A DNA stretch of 43,952 nt, from the NCBI GenBank assembly GCA_021798575.1, contig JAJZGI010000012.1, positions 1 through 43,952 of the forward strand, written 5' to 3'. The DNA comes from Pseudomonadota bacterium (GTDB lineage: Bacteria > Pseudomonadota > Alphaproteobacteria > Acetobacterales > Acetobacteraceae). Numbering within the stretch: position 1 is the first letter of the stretch; the number at the start of each line of letters is the position of its first letter. The translations under genes were made by a program, and so were the position numbers. The notes under the pieces are model-generated. The model had not been told where the DNA came from. It saw only the letters and a program-made list of their open reading frames with translations, and did not search any database. Positions 15,981 through 24,997 of this stretch are shown here, one piece after another.

Positions 15981-17894
15981 ATGATGACGATTCTGGACCA
16001 GACGATCGAGCGTGCCGACGCCGCCCTGCGCGCCGAGCAGCGGGCTGACGGGCATTTTGTCTATGAGCTGGAGGCCGATGCCACCATCCCGGCGGAATAT
16101 GTGCTGCTGGAGCATTATCTGGACAATATCGACGCCCCGCTGCAACAAAAAATCGGCGTCTATCTGCGCCGGATCCAGGGGGATCACGCCACCAACCCGG
16201 GCGGTTGGCCGCTGTTCCACGGCGGCAAATTCGACCTCTCAGCCAGCGTGAAGGCATATTTTGCCCTCAAGGCCATCGGCGATGACGTGGATGCGCCGCA
16301 TATGGCCAAGGCCCGCGCGCTGATCCTGGCGCATGGCGGCGCGGCCCGCAGCAATGTGTTCACCCGCCTCCAGTTGGCGCTGTTCGGCGCGGTTCCCTGG
16401 GCCGCCTGTCCGGTGGTGCCGGTGGAACTGATGCTGATGCCAGGCTGGTTCCCCATCAACATGCGCAAGGTCTCCTATTGGTCGCGCACGGTGATGACCC
16501 CGCTGATGGTGCTGGCGGCCAAAAAGCCCGTGGCGCGCAACCCGCGCGGCGTGCGGGTGGATGAGCTGTTCACCACCCCGCCCGCGCGGGAGCGGGCCTG
16601 GATCAGCGGCCCCTATAAATCCGCCTGGGGATATTTTTTCAAAGCGCTGGACAGTGTGCTGCGCGTCGCCGAGCCCCATTTTCCGCGCGCATTGCGCGAG
16701 AAATCCATCCGCAAGGCCGTGGCGTTCACGGTTGAGCGGCTGAACGGTGACGACGGGCTGGGCGCCATCTACCCGGCCATGGCGAACGCCACCATGATGT
16801 TCGACCTGCTGGGCGATGCCGAGCATTTCCGCGTCGCCTTCGGCTCAGTGCGCAAGCTGCTCGTGGTGGGCAACGCGGAAGCCTATTGCCAGCCCTGCCT
16901 CTCGCCGGTGTGGGATACCGCGCTGGCCGCCCACGCGCTGCTGGAGGCGGGCAGCGCCGCGCCGGCTACCGCCGCCTGCGACTGGCTGGTGCCAAAACAG
17001 GTGCTAAATGTAGCAGGGGACTGGGCGGACAACACGCCGGGCACGCGCCCCGGCGGCTGGGCCTTCCAGTATAACAACCCGCACTATCCGGACGTGGACG
17101 ACACCGCCGTGGTCGGCATGATCCTGCACCGCTTGAACAATCCGGCCTATGAGCACGCCATCGCCCGGGCGCGCGAGTGGATCCTCGGCATGCAATCCAG
17201 CAACGGCGCGTGGGGCGCGTTCGATATCAACAACGACCGGCAATATCTCAATCATATCCCCTTTGCCGACCATGGCGCGCTGCTCGACCCGCCGACGGAG
17301 GACGTCACGGCGCGCTGCATCTCTTTCCTCGCGCAACTGGGCGATGCGCGGGATACCGCCGCCATCGCGCGCGGCGTGGATTATCTGCGCCGCACCCAGA
17401 TGCCCGATGGCGCCTGGTTTGGCCGCTGGGGGACCAACTATATCTATGGCACCTGGTCGGTGCTGTGCGCGCTCAACGCCGCCGGGGTGGACCCTGCGGA
17501 TTCCATGCCGCGCCGCGCCGCCGCCTGGCTGATCGCCAGACAGCGCCCGGATGGCGGCTGGGGGGAGGATTGCGAGAGCTACGCCGGCGCACCCCCCGGT
17601 GAGTTCCACGGCCACGCCGCGCAGAGCCTGCCGAGCCAGACGGCCTGGGCCATGCTGGGGCTGATGGCGGCTGGCATGGCAGACCATGCGGCGGTGGCGC
17701 GCGGCGCGGCGTTCCTGCAATCGGCGCAGGATACGCAGGGTAGCTGGACGGAGCAGGCCTATAACGCCGTCGGATTCCCGCGCGTGTTCTATTTGAAATA
17801 CCACGGTTACCCGCGGTTTTTCCCTTTGCTGGCGCTGAGCCGCTACCGGAATCTGCTCGCCAGCAACGACCGCCGGGTGAAGTTCGGCTTCTGA
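15981..17894 (+). CDS. shc: Squalene-hopene cyclase
   Basis: This 637-residue membrane-associated triterpene cyclase converts squalene to hopene and hopanol. The catalytic acid motif DVDD is at residues 371-374 (HYPDVDDTAV). Several QW-type repeats are visible: MQSSNGAWGAF, RTQMPDGAWFGRWG, ARQRPDGGWGEDCESY and QSAQDTQGSWTEQ. Length is normal for bacterial SHCs. It ends the hpnA-F run (hpnF in that naming). Two adjacent ATGs (15981, 15984) are possible; neither has a strong ribosome-binding site. Later hopanoid genes (hpnG, hpnH and others) are not in this window. Confidence 0.95.
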   Translation: MMTILDQTIERADAALRAEQRADGHFVYELEADATIPAEYVLLEHYLDNIDAPLQQKIGVYLRRIQGDHATNPGGWPLFHGGKFDLSASVKAYFALKAIGDDVDAPHMAKARALILAHGGAARSNVFTRLQLALFGAVPWAACPVVPVELMLMPGWFPINMRKVSYWSRTVMTPLMVLAAKKPVARNPRGVRVDELFTTPPARERAWISGPYKSAWGYFFKALDSVLRVAEPHFPRALREKSIRKAVAFTVERLNGDDGLGAIYPAMANATMMFDLLGDAEHFRVAFGSVRKLLVVGNAEAYCQPCLSPVWDTALAAHALLEAGSAAPATAACDWLVPKQVLNVAGDWADNTPGTRPGGWAFQYNNPHYPDVDDTAVVGMILHRLNNPAYEHAIARAREWILGMQSSNGAWGAFDINNDRQYLNHIPFADHGALLDPPTEDVTARCISFLAQLGDARDTAAIARGVDYLRRTQMPDGAWFGRWGTNYIYGTWSVLCALNAAGVDPADSMPRRAAAWLIARQRPDGGWGEDCESYAGAPPGEFHGHAAQSLPSQTAWAMLGLMAAGMADHAAVARGAAFLQSAQDTQGSWTEQAYNAVGFPRVFYLKYHGYPRFFPLLALSRYRNLLASNDRRVKFGF

Positions 17895-17973
17895 ACCGAA
17901 GCTCGGCCATTGCCTTCTACAAGGTTTTTGCGCCAAGGTCCTTGACGATTCGATGACATCTCAAGGAAACCGC

Positions 17974-18633
17974 ATGGTTGATTCTCTAGGCGTCGCGGCG
18001 CGCGGCCCCCACGCACCGATGGATGCGCAGGATATTCTGGCCGCCTACAAGCGCCAGGCGGACATCTACGACGGCTGGTTCGGCTTCATCTCGCGCTCTG
18101 CGAGAACCGCCACGGTGGCGGCAGTGAACGCTGCGCCGGGTGAGCGGGTGCTGGAGGTGGGGGTCGGCACCGGCCTCGCGCTGCCGATGTACGGCGCGCA
18201 CAAGCGTGTCACCGGCATCGATCTCTCGGGCGCCATGCTGGGCAAGGCGCGCCTCAAAGCCGCCGCGCTTGGCTTGCATAATGTCGAGGCGCTGCTCGAG
18301 ATGGACGCGCAGGCGACCAGCTTTGCCGACGGCCAGTTCGACATCGCGGTGGCCATGTTCGTCGCCTCCGTGGTGCCGGATCCGCGCGCGCTGGTGGCCG
18401 AGCTGCGGCGCGTGGTGCGGCCGGGCGGCAAGATCGTGTTCGTCAACCACTTCGCGCAGGACCGGGGTATCGTCTGGTGGTGTGAGCGCGCGCTGGCACC
18501 CGCCTCCTCGCTGCTCGGCTGGCATCCGGACTTCAAACTGGCGCATATTTTCTCCGGTCAGGACCTGCAAGCGGCGAAGATCACTTGCATGAAGCCGTTC
18601 GGGCTGTTCCGCCTCGTGGAGCTTGTGAATTAA
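17974..18633 (+). CDS. pmtA: Phosphatidylethanolamine N-methyltransferase, PmtA-like
   Basis: This 219-residue class I SAM-dependent methyltransferase has motif I VLEVGVGTG (Gly63, Gly65 and Gly67 of the SAM loop), the acidic end of strand 2 in VTGIDLS, and the late segment VFVNHFAQDRG...WHPDFKL, which resembles Rhodobacter-type PE methyltransferases. It probably methylates phosphatidylethanolamine towards phosphatidylcholine at the inner membrane. ATG 17974 has AAGGAAA 4-10 nt upstream; an in-frame ATG at 17953 is possible. It follows the cyclase by about 80 bp, grouping two membrane-lipid functions. Confidence 0.75.
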   Translation: MVDSLGVAARGPHAPMDAQDILAAYKRQADIYDGWFGFISRSARTATVAAVNAAPGERVLEVGVGTGLALPMYGAHKRVTGIDLSGAMLGKARLKAAALGLHNVEALLEMDAQATSFADGQFDIAVAMFVASVVPDPRALVAELRRVVRPGGKIVFVNHFAQDRGIVWWCERALAPASSLLGWHPDFKLAHIFSGQDLQAAKITCMKPFGLFRLVELVN

Positions 18634-18652
18634 ACGGAGTTTGGCTCCCGCC

Positions 18653-18681
18653 TTGCCTGCGCCGCGCAAGCATTCTATGAA
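18653..18681 (+). promoter_or_regulatory. Probable sigma-70 promoter of tRNA-Val
   Basis: TTGCCT (18653-18658), a 17-nt spacer and TATGAA (18676-18681) lie 12 nt before the tRNA. The spacing is ideal and transcription would begin a few bases upstream of the mature 5' end. Read by eye only. Confidence 0.45.
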
Positions 18682-18693
18682 GCGCCCAGGCAT

Positions 18694-18768
18694 GGGCGCG
18701 TAGCGCAGCGGTAGAGCACCACCTTGACATGGTGGGGGTCACAGGTTCAATCCCTGTCGCGCCCACCA
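18694..18768 (+). tRNA. tRNA-Val (anticodon GAC)
   Basis: Complete cloverleaf. The acceptor stem is GGGCGCG (18694-18700) with CGCGCCC (18758-18764), followed by discriminator A and an encoded CCA (18766-18768). The D arm is GCGC-AGCGGTA-GAGC with one G-A mismatch. The anticodon stem CCACC/GGTGG encloses loop TTGACAT, and the T arm is ACAGG-TTCAATC-CCTGT. Anticodon GAC reads GUC and GUU valine codons. Confidence 0.97.
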
Positions 18769-18785
18769 AATTATGCCTCGGAAAT

Positions 18786-18829
18786 CAATAGGTTAGAGTA
18801 TTACCGCGAGATACGGTTCTAACCTGTTA
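18786..18829 (+). promoter_or_regulatory. Inverted repeat before the dienelactone hydrolase gene
   Basis: AGGTTAGA (18790-18797) and TCTAACCT (18818-18825) form a perfect 8-bp inverted repeat with a 20-nt spacer, extended by three more pairs including one G-T. It ends 14 nt before the start codon. It could be an operator or a weak tRNA transcript terminator, but there is no T run. Confidence 0.3.
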
Positions 18830-18839
18830 AGGGGAACAT

Positions 18840-19619
18840 ATGATGCCGAACCAGCAGGTCACGATCCGCACACGCGATGGCGAATGCCCATGCCATGTCA
18901 TGACCCCGGCGCATGAGGCGGGCAAAGCATGGCCTGCGGTGATCTTCTACATGGATGCTGGCGGAATCCGCCCGGCAGTGGTCGACATGGCCGGGCGGCT
19001 GGCCGACGCTGGCTATGTCGTGCTGCTACCAGACGTCTTTTATCGCTTCGGCCCCTACGGCCCGTTCGTGCCCCGCGAGCTCTTCGCGGGTGATTTTCGT
19101 GCTGTTCTGGGCCCGCTGATCGCGACGACCGGCAACGACAAGGCCGCTGAAGACACGCAGGCCTTGTTCGCCTATCTCGACACGCGCGACGATGTCACGG
19201 GCCGCCAGGTGGGCGCGGTCGGCTTCTGCATGGGCGGCGGCATGGCGCTCGCCGCGGCGGGAACCTACCCCGATCGCTTTGCGGCGGTTGCCAGCTTCCA
19301 TGGCGGCAATCTCGCGACCGATGTGCCCACAAGCCCGCACCTAATGGCGCCAAGGCTCAAGGCCGAGATCTACATCGCCGTCGCCGAGAACGACCAGAGC
19401 TACCCGCCCGCCATGGCCGAACGGTTCGAGAAGGCGCTGGCCCAATGCGGCGTGCGCTACAGTACGGAGACCTACCCTGCCGCGCACGGCTGGATGAAGC
19501 CAGACTTTCCCGTGTACGACCACGCTGCCGCTGAGCGCGGCTGGTTGGCGATGCTGGCACTTTTCGCCCGGAACCTGCGCTATCAAACTAACGGTTGTTC
19601 TACTCCCCCATCGCCGTGA
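18840..19619 (+). CDS. Dienelactone hydrolase family protein
   Basis: This 259-residue alpha/beta hydrolase has a likely catalytic triad of Cys130 (nucleophile elbow GFCMGGG), Asp185 (in AENDQS) and His216 (AAHGWM). The Cys nucleophile is characteristic of dienelactone hydrolases rather than serine esterases. The start ATG 18840 follows AAGGGGAA; a second ATG comes next. The protein is cytosolic. The last codons overlap the 3' end of the convergent UbiH-type gene by 20 bp (19600-19619), and the C-terminal tail CSTPPSP is probably not conserved. The natural substrate is unknown; no chlorocatechol genes are nearby. Confidence 0.85.
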   Translation: MMPNQQVTIRTRDGECPCHVMTPAHEAGKAWPAVIFYMDAGGIRPAVVDMAGRLADAGYVVLLPDVFYRFGPYGPFVPRELFAGDFRAVLGPLIATTGNDKAAEDTQALFAYLDTRDDVTGRQVGAVGFCMGGGMALAAAGTYPDRFAAVASFHGGNLATDVPTSPHLMAPRLKAEIYIAVAENDQSYPPAMAERFEKALAQCGVRYSTETYPAAHGWMKPDFPVYDHAAAERGWLAMLALFARNLRYQTNGCSTPPSP

Positions 19620-20784
19620 GCATGAATCTTCGTTTCAGCCCCGGCATCCGCTCCACCGCCGCCAGCCCGAGGTCGCGCGCCAGCCGCAGCACCGGGTTGC
19701 TGGTCGAAAACAGCCGGTCCAGCGCGTCGGTCGCCAGCAGCATGGCCATGTTCGCGGGCCGCCGCGCCGCCTGGTAGGCGGCCAGCAGGGCGGCATCGCC
19801 GCAGTCAGGCGCGCCCGCCAGCAGGCTGAGCAGCGCCTGGGCGTCGCGCAGGCCTAGATTCAAGCCCTGGCCCGCAATGGGGTGGACGCCGTGCGCGGCA
19901 TCCCCCACCAGCGCCAGCCGCGTATCGAAATAGCGGGCAGCAAACATCGCCGAGAGCGGATAGGTCCAGCGCCGCCCGGCCAGCGCCACCGCGCCCAGAT
20001 GCGGGCCGAGGCGCTTCTTCACCTCGGGTAAAAACCGCGCATCCTCCAGCGCCGCCAGCCGGTCCACCACCTCCGTACGGTCGGTGAAGACGATGGCCGA
20101 GAGGTTGGGATGTTCGGCGGTGCCGCTCATGGGCAGTTGGGCGAACGGGCCGCCGGGCAAAAAATGCTCCAGCGCCACGCCCTGGTGCGGCTCCTCGTGC
20201 GCCAGGGCGCACACCACGGCGGACTGGCGGTATTTTATGTTCGTCACCGGGATTCCCGCCTGCGCGCGGGTCCGGGAGTTGCGGCCATCCGCGGCGACCA
20301 CCAGCGCGGCGGTGAAGACCTCATCGCCAATCTCCACCCGCGCGCCATCCTCAGTGCGGGTGAGGCGCGCCTGCGCCGGTGCGCGCAGTGTGATGCCGGG
20401 TGCGCCGTGGATCTGCGCATTGAGGGCGATGCGCAGGGCGCGCGCCTCGATGATCCAGCCGAAGGCCTGCGCATCCACCGCCTGGCTGCTGAAATGCAGG
20501 CGCAATGGCGAGGCCGGACGGCCAGGCTCGCCGTCCGTCACGTCGATCTTCAGGATCGGGCAGGGGGGATAAGGCAATGCGTCCCACAAGCCGGCCTCAA
20601 CCAGCAGGCTGCGGCTGCCAGCGGCGATGGCATAGCCCCGGCCGTCGAAATCCGGGTGCGCCATGGGCGGCAGGGCCGCCTGGTCAACCAGCAGCACGCG
20701 CCGCTCCTGCCGCGCCAGCGCACAGGCCAGCGCCCCGCCGACCGGCCCGGCCCCGATGATCGCCACGTCAAATTCGGTCTGCAT
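19600..20784 (-). CDS. FAD-dependent ubiquinone-biosynthesis hydroxylase, UbiH/UbiF/VisC family
   Basis: This 394-residue flavoprotein monooxygenase has FAD motif DVAIIGAGPVGGALACALA at the N-terminus, the NAD(P)H/FAD motif ADGRNSRTR mid-protein and the second FAD motif GDAAHGVHPIAGQGLNLGLRD near residue 290. It is a class A aromatic hydroxylase, most likely acting on a ring carbon of ubiquinone precursors at the inner membrane. Which carbon cannot be told from sequence alone. It is divergent from the ammonium transporter, with a 260-bp spacer, and convergent with the hydrolase gene. Confidence 0.85.
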   Translation of the reverse strand: MQTEFDVAIIGAGPVGGALACALARQERRVLLVDQAALPPMAHPDFDGRGYAIAAGSRSLLVEAGLWDALPYPPCPILKIDVTDGEPGRPASPLRLHFSSQAVDAQAFGWIIEARALRIALNAQIHGAPGITLRAPAQARLTRTEDGARVEIGDEVFTAALVVAADGRNSRTRAQAGIPVTNIKYRQSAVVCALAHEEPHQGVALEHFLPGGPFAQLPMSGTAEHPNLSAIVFTDRTEVVDRLAALEDARFLPEVKKRLGPHLGAVALAGRRWTYPLSAMFAARYFDTRLALVGDAAHGVHPIAGQGLNLGLRDAQALLSLLAGAPDCGDAALLAAYQAARRPANMAMLLATDALDRLFSTSNPVLRLARDLGLAAVERMPGLKRRFMLTAMGE

Positions 20785-20867
20785 GGGTTCAATCTGGCAG
20801 AGCCAGGCGCCGCCGCCAAGCAGGTCAAGCCAGCGAATCGAGGTTGCCTACATATTCCCCAAAAATC

Positions 20868-20894
20868 CGCCCATTATTTGGGCGTTTTCGTTTT
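20868..20894. promoter_or_regulatory. Small hairpin followed by T-rich stretch upstream of ubiH-type and amt genes
   Basis: CGCCCA (20868-20873), a 5-nt loop and TGGGCG (20879-20884) form a perfect 6-bp stem followed by TTTTCGTTTT. On the plus strand it looks like a short intrinsic terminator, but no plus-strand gene precedes it. It may be a leader structure or protein site in the divergent region. Confidence 0.3.
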
Positions 20895-20946
20895 AATGAA
20901 CAGAGAGTAATCCGCGCGAGCCCGCCGATAAAAAATTGCGCGGCGT

Positions 20947-20964
20947 TTGGCACGGAAGCTGCAA
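20947..20964 (+). promoter_or_regulatory. Sigma-54 (RpoN) promoter of the ammonium transporter gene
   Basis: TTGGCACGGAAGCTGCAA carries the invariant GG (-24) and GC (-12) separated by exactly 10 nt, matching TGGCAC-N5-TTGCA with one change. It lies about 85 bp before the amt start. This predicts NtrC-dependent expression under nitrogen limitation. Confidence 0.7.
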
Positions 20965-21048
20965 GGCTTGGTGTGGCGTGACGTGGCCGTGAACCCACGC
21001 AGCGCCTTTGTGCAACACACACGGCTGGGACGTTATGGAGACAATAGA

Positions 21049-22422
21049 ATGAGTATAGTTCAAGCTTTACCGGGCGGCTGGCTCGATACAGGTGACAATG
21101 CCTGGCAGCTCACGGCGGGCGTTCTCGTCGGGCTCATGAGCATTCCGGGCCTGGCCTTGCTCTATGGCGGCGTGGTCAAGAAGAAATTCGCGATCAACTC
21201 CGCCTTCATGGTGTTCTATGCCTTTTCCATTGTGCTCATCGTCTGGGTCCTGTGGGCCTATAACATGTCCTTCGGCAAACCCTGGTTCATCATGCCCGGC
21301 ACCGGCGGCAACGCGTTTCTCGGCCATCCGTGTCCGACCACCTCGGCCTACAACATGGAACGCGAGGCGATCATCCCCTCGGCCGCGTCCGGCGAGCCCA
21401 ACCTGGGCTATGGCATGGCGACCATGGTGTGGTTCCAGTTCGTGTTTGCCGCCATCACCCCTATCATTCTGCTGGGGGCGATTCTCGGCCGTGTGAGCTT
21501 CCGCGCCTGGATGGTCTTCGTCCCGCTATGGACCACCTTCATCTACACCGTGGGCGCCTACTCGCTCTGGGGCGGTGGTTGGCTCGGGCAGATGGGCGTC
21601 GTGGACTATTCCGGTGGGTACGTCATCCATCTGGCCTCCGCCGTCTCGGGCTTCACCGCCGCCGCCGTCATCGGCCCTCGGTTGCCGCGTGACCGCGAGA
21701 GCTTCCACCCGAACTCCCTGCTCATCACCCTGGCGGGCGCCGGGCTGCTGTGGCTCGGCTGGTCCGGCTTCAACGGCGGTGACCCGTTCACCGTGAACGT
21801 GGACGCGGGCGTCGGCGTGCTGAATACCCACACCGCAACCGCCGCTGCGCTGCTGACCTGGATGATGTGTGACGTCTTCGTCTATAAAAAACCGTCGGTC
21901 CTGGGCGCGGTGAACGGCATGATCTGCGGCCTGGTCGCGATCACACCGGCGGCGGGTTATGTTAACGGCACCGGCGCCATCATCCTGGGCATCATGTCGG
22001 CGCTGTTGCCCTGGTTCACCTGGAATATCCTCGGCAAAACCTGGCTGTTCCGCAAGGTCGATGACACGCTGGGCGTCATCCACACGCATGGTGTGGCGGC
22101 GCTCGTCGGCGGCATCGGCGTGGGCATCCTGGCAGACCCGGGGATGATCGAATATTTCGGCATGGGCACCGGCTCCAGCAACGTCAACGTCACCGGCTGG
22201 TGGTACGGCAACTTCCACCAGGTGGTGCTCCAGCTCTATGGCGCCGGCTTCATCATCGTCTACAACGTCATCGGCACCTTCATCCTGCTCAAGCTGATCG
22301 GCCTGTTCATGCCGCTGCGCTACGATGACGAGACCCTGCTGATTGGCGATGACGCGATGCATGGCGAGGAAGCCTACGCGATCTTCGCGGACGGCCAGAA
22401 AATTCCGGTGATGGGCGACTGA
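21049..22422 (+). CDS. amtB: Ammonium transporter, Amt family
   Basis: This 457-residue polytopic inner-membrane channel for ammonia/ammonium has 11 predicted spans. Typical features include ADNAW-like start GDNAWQLTAGVLVGLMSIPGLALLYGG, YSGGYVIHLASAVSGFTAAAVIGPR (with the first pore His), LWLGWSGFNGGDPF, and IHTHGVAALVGGIGVGI (second conserved His region). ATG 21049 is preceded by GGAGACAA; an upstream in-frame extension would start inside the sigma-54 promoter and is rejected. No glnK lies next to it, unlike the usual glnK-amtB pair. An intrinsic terminator follows. Confidence 0.93.
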   Translation: MSIVQALPGGWLDTGDNAWQLTAGVLVGLMSIPGLALLYGGVVKKKFAINSAFMVFYAFSIVLIVWVLWAYNMSFGKPWFIMPGTGGNAFLGHPCPTTSAYNMEREAIIPSAASGEPNLGYGMATMVWFQFVFAAITPIILLGAILGRVSFRAWMVFVPLWTTFIYTVGAYSLWGGGWLGQMGVVDYSGGYVIHLASAVSGFTAAAVIGPRLPRDRESFHPNSLLITLAGAGLLWLGWSGFNGGDPFTVNVDAGVGVLNTHTATAAALLTWMMCDVFVYKKPSVLGAVNGMICGLVAITPAAGYVNGTGAIILGIMSALLPWFTWNILGKTWLFRKVDDTLGVIHTHGVAALVGGIGVGILADPGMIEYFGMGTGSSNVNVTGWWYGNFHQVVLQLYGAGFIIVYNVIGTFILLKLIGLFMPLRYDDETLLIGDDAMHGEEAYAIFADGQKIPVMGD

Positions 22423-22448
22423 TCTAGCTCAAATAGCCGACTTTCAGG

Positions 22449-22474
22449 AAAACAGCGCCGCGAGGCGCTGTTTT
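22449..22474 (+). terminator. Rho-independent terminator after amtB
   Basis: AAAACAGCGCC (22449-22459), a GCGA tetraloop of the stable GNRA class, and GGCGCTGTTTT (22464-22474) make a perfect 11-bp stem whose 3' arm ends in four Ts. It is 27 bp after the amtB stop and separates it from ftsK. Confidence 0.8.
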
Positions 22475-22527
22475 CACATGCGCAGATTAACTTTGAAAAT
22501 CAGGGCGATCCAAACTATAACGATAAA

Positions 22528-24894
22528 ATGGCGGTAAAATTCGAGGCCCAGCGATTCATCTCCCCGGCGATCCGCGCGCAGCTGAGCCGGCGGCTGGCGG
22601 AGCTCGCGGCTGTGTCCTGCGCGCTGCTCGGCCTCACGCTGCTGCTCGCCCTGGTCTCCTATCATCCGGGCGACCCGTCTTTCGATACGGCGACGAGCCT
22701 GCCGCCCGCCAACCTGCTGGGCACGCTGGGTGCGGGCTTCGCGGATCTGCTGTTGCAGGGCTTCGGCATCGCTGGGGTGATCCCGCCGCTGATTCTCCTG
22801 GCCTGGGCCTACCGGCTGGGGATGCGGGGCGCCATCGGGCATCTGCGGCTGCGCATCGTGCTGGGCGGTGCTTCCCTGCCCATGGTGGCGATGTCGATGG
22901 CCATGGCGATGGCGGTCATCCCCGGGCCGCCGGTGGCCTGGCCCGTGCCGTCGGGCATCGGCGGCACGGCCGGCTTCATGTTTTCCGCGGCGACGAGCGG
23001 GCTGGGCACCTCCATGGTCGGCCATGTCGGCGCTGGCATCGGCATGGTCGTCATGCTGCTGCTGGCCTTTCTGGCGTTCGGCTTCGCCCTGGGCTTCACG
23101 CCGAATGAATGGCGCACGGGCGGCGCACGGGCGGCGCGCGTGGCGGTCGCCTCGGTCGGCCAGGGGCGGCGCGGTGCGGAGGCGGTCACCTCCTGGATCA
23201 CCCCGCTGCTCGCCAATACGGGCGCCGCGGAGAACTGGCTGCCCGGCCCAGAGCAAAATGCCGCAGACGAGAGCGTCGAGATATCGCCGTTTTTGCCCCT
23301 GCGCGCCAAACCGGCCATTAAACCCGCCATAACGCCCAAAAAAGCGCCACCCAGGCAGGAACGCCTGCCGCTGCTGGACGCTGGCTGGAACATCCCGTCG
23401 CTCGACCTGCTGCGCCCGGCACCCCAGCGCGCCGCCAGCGGCCCGGCGCCCGAGTCCCTCCAGAGCAACGCCCGCCTGCTGGAGACCGTCCTGCAGGACT
23501 ACGGCGTGCAGGGTAAAATCGTGGAAATCCGGCCCGGCCCGGTGGTCACGCTCTATGAGCTGGAGCCCGCACCCGGCATTCGCTCCTCCCGCGTCATCGG
23601 CCTCGCCGACGACATCGCCCGCTCGCTCTCCGTGGTCGCGGTGCGAATCGCCACGGTCTCCGGCCGCAACGTCATCGGCATCGAGGTGCCGAATGCCAGG
23701 CGGGAGACGGTGTTTCTCTCGGAGCTTCTGGGCTCGGAGCTATGGGAGAGCCAGGCGGGCAAGCTCTCCATCGCGCTGGGCAAGGATATCTCAGGCGCGC
23801 CGATCATCGCGGACCTTGCGCGCATGCCTCATCTGCTCATCGCGGGCACCACCGGCTCGGGCAAGTCCGTCGGCGTGAATGCGATGATCATGAGCCTGCT
23901 GTTCCGGCTCTCGCCCGAGCAGTGCCGGCTCATCCTCATCGACCCGAAGATGCTCGAACTCTCGGTGTACGACGGTATCCCACACCTGATGGCGCCTGTG
24001 GTGACGGAGCCTGCAAAGGCGGTCGCGGCGCTGAAATGGGTCGTGCGCGAGATGGAGCGGCGCTACCGGGCGATGAGCCAGCTCGGCGTGCGCAACATCG
24101 CGGGCTATAACGAGCGGGTGATCGAGGCGCGCGGGCGCGGCGAGGTGGTCTCCCGCCGCGTCCAAACAGGCTTCGATTCGGAGACGGGCAAGCCGATCTT
24201 CGAGGACCAGCCGCTCGCCCTGGAGCCACTGCCGTTCATCGTCGTGTTCATCGATGAGATGGCGGACCTCATGATGGTCGCGGGCAAGGAGATCGAGATC
24301 GCGGTGCAGCGCCTGGCGCAGATGGCGCGCGCGGCGGGGATCCACGTGATCATGGCGACCCAACGCCCCTCGGTGGATGTCATCACCGGCACGATCAAGG
24401 CGAACTTCCCCACGCGTATCAGCTTCCAGGTCATCTCCAAGTTCGACAGCCGGACGATCCTGGGCGAGCAGGGCGCCGAGCAACTGCTGGGGCAGGGCGA
24501 CCTGCTCTATATGCAGGGCGGCGGTCGGATCACCCGCGTGCACGGGCCGTTCGTCTCGGACCAGGAGGTCGAGGATGTGGTCGCGTTCCTGCGTGAGCAG
24601 GGCGAGCCCGCCTACCTGGATGAGGTGACCGAGCCGATGGAGGACGACACCCAGGCGACAGCCGCCAGCATCGGCGGCAACACAACGGGCGAGAACGCGC
24701 TGTATGACCAGGCGGTGGCGGTGGTGGCGCGGGAGGGCAAGGCGAGTACCTCCTTCATCCAGCGGCATCTGCAAATCGGCTACAACCGTGCCGCCAAACT
24801 CATTGAGCAGATGGAGAAAGAGGGCGTGGTGAGCCAGGCCAACCATGTCGGCAAGCGCGAGGTGCTGGTGCGGCGCGAGCGCGACGAGGAGTGA
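22528..24894 (+). CDS. ftsK: DNA translocase FtsK
   Basis: This 788-residue protein begins with an inner-membrane domain of about four spans (residues 25-185), followed by a short linker rich in Pro, Ala and Lys (245-300), shorter than in E. coli. The alpha/beta motor domain has Walker A GTTGSGKS (440-447), Walker B VVFIDEMADLMM near 574, and the conserved MATQRPSVDVITG. The C-terminal gamma winged helix (EGKASTSFIQRHLQIGYNRAAKLIEQMEKEGVV) reads KOPS sites. It pumps DNA at the division septum and activates XerCD recombination. It has its own region after the amtB terminator. Confidence 0.95.
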   Translation: MAVKFEAQRFISPAIRAQLSRRLAELAAVSCALLGLTLLLALVSYHPGDPSFDTATSLPPANLLGTLGAGFADLLLQGFGIAGVIPPLILLAWAYRLGMRGAIGHLRLRIVLGGASLPMVAMSMAMAMAVIPGPPVAWPVPSGIGGTAGFMFSAATSGLGTSMVGHVGAGIGMVVMLLLAFLAFGFALGFTPNEWRTGGARAARVAVASVGQGRRGAEAVTSWITPLLANTGAAENWLPGPEQNAADESVEISPFLPLRAKPAIKPAITPKKAPPRQERLPLLDAGWNIPSLDLLRPAPQRAASGPAPESLQSNARLLETVLQDYGVQGKIVEIRPGPVVTLYELEPAPGIRSSRVIGLADDIARSLSVVAVRIATVSGRNVIGIEVPNARRETVFLSELLGSELWESQAGKLSIALGKDISGAPIIADLARMPHLLIAGTTGSGKSVGVNAMIMSLLFRLSPEQCRLILIDPKMLELSVYDGIPHLMAPVVTEPAKAVAALKWVVREMERRYRAMSQLGVRNIAGYNERVIEARGRGEVVSRRVQTGFDSETGKPIFEDQPLALEPLPFIVVFIDEMADLMMVAGKEIEIAVQRLAQMARAAGIHVIMATQRPSVDVITGTIKANFPTRISFQVISKFDSRTILGEQGAEQLLGQGDLLYMQGGGRITRVHGPFVSDQEVEDVVAFLREQGEPAYLDEVTEPMEDDTQATAASIGGNTTGENALYDQAVAVVAREGKASTSFIQRHLQIGYNRAAKLIEQMEKEGVVSQANHVGKREVLVRRERDEE

Positions 24895-24997
24895 AAGCCC
24901 GAGTCCATACCTGATGTTTGTGCAGTGCAAAAAAATTCTGGCGATTGACGCCGGAATCTGCCATAGATGAGGCTCATTCAACCCATGGAGCCCGCCC

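Noticed and set aside
18581-18769. Minus-strand ORF reading VGATGIEPVTPTMS...
   Set aside because: It is the antisense of tRNA-Val, a well-known source of spurious protein annotations.
20947-21048. In-frame extension of the ammonium transporter
   Set aside because: Begins in the sigma-54 promoter and lacks any conserved residues.
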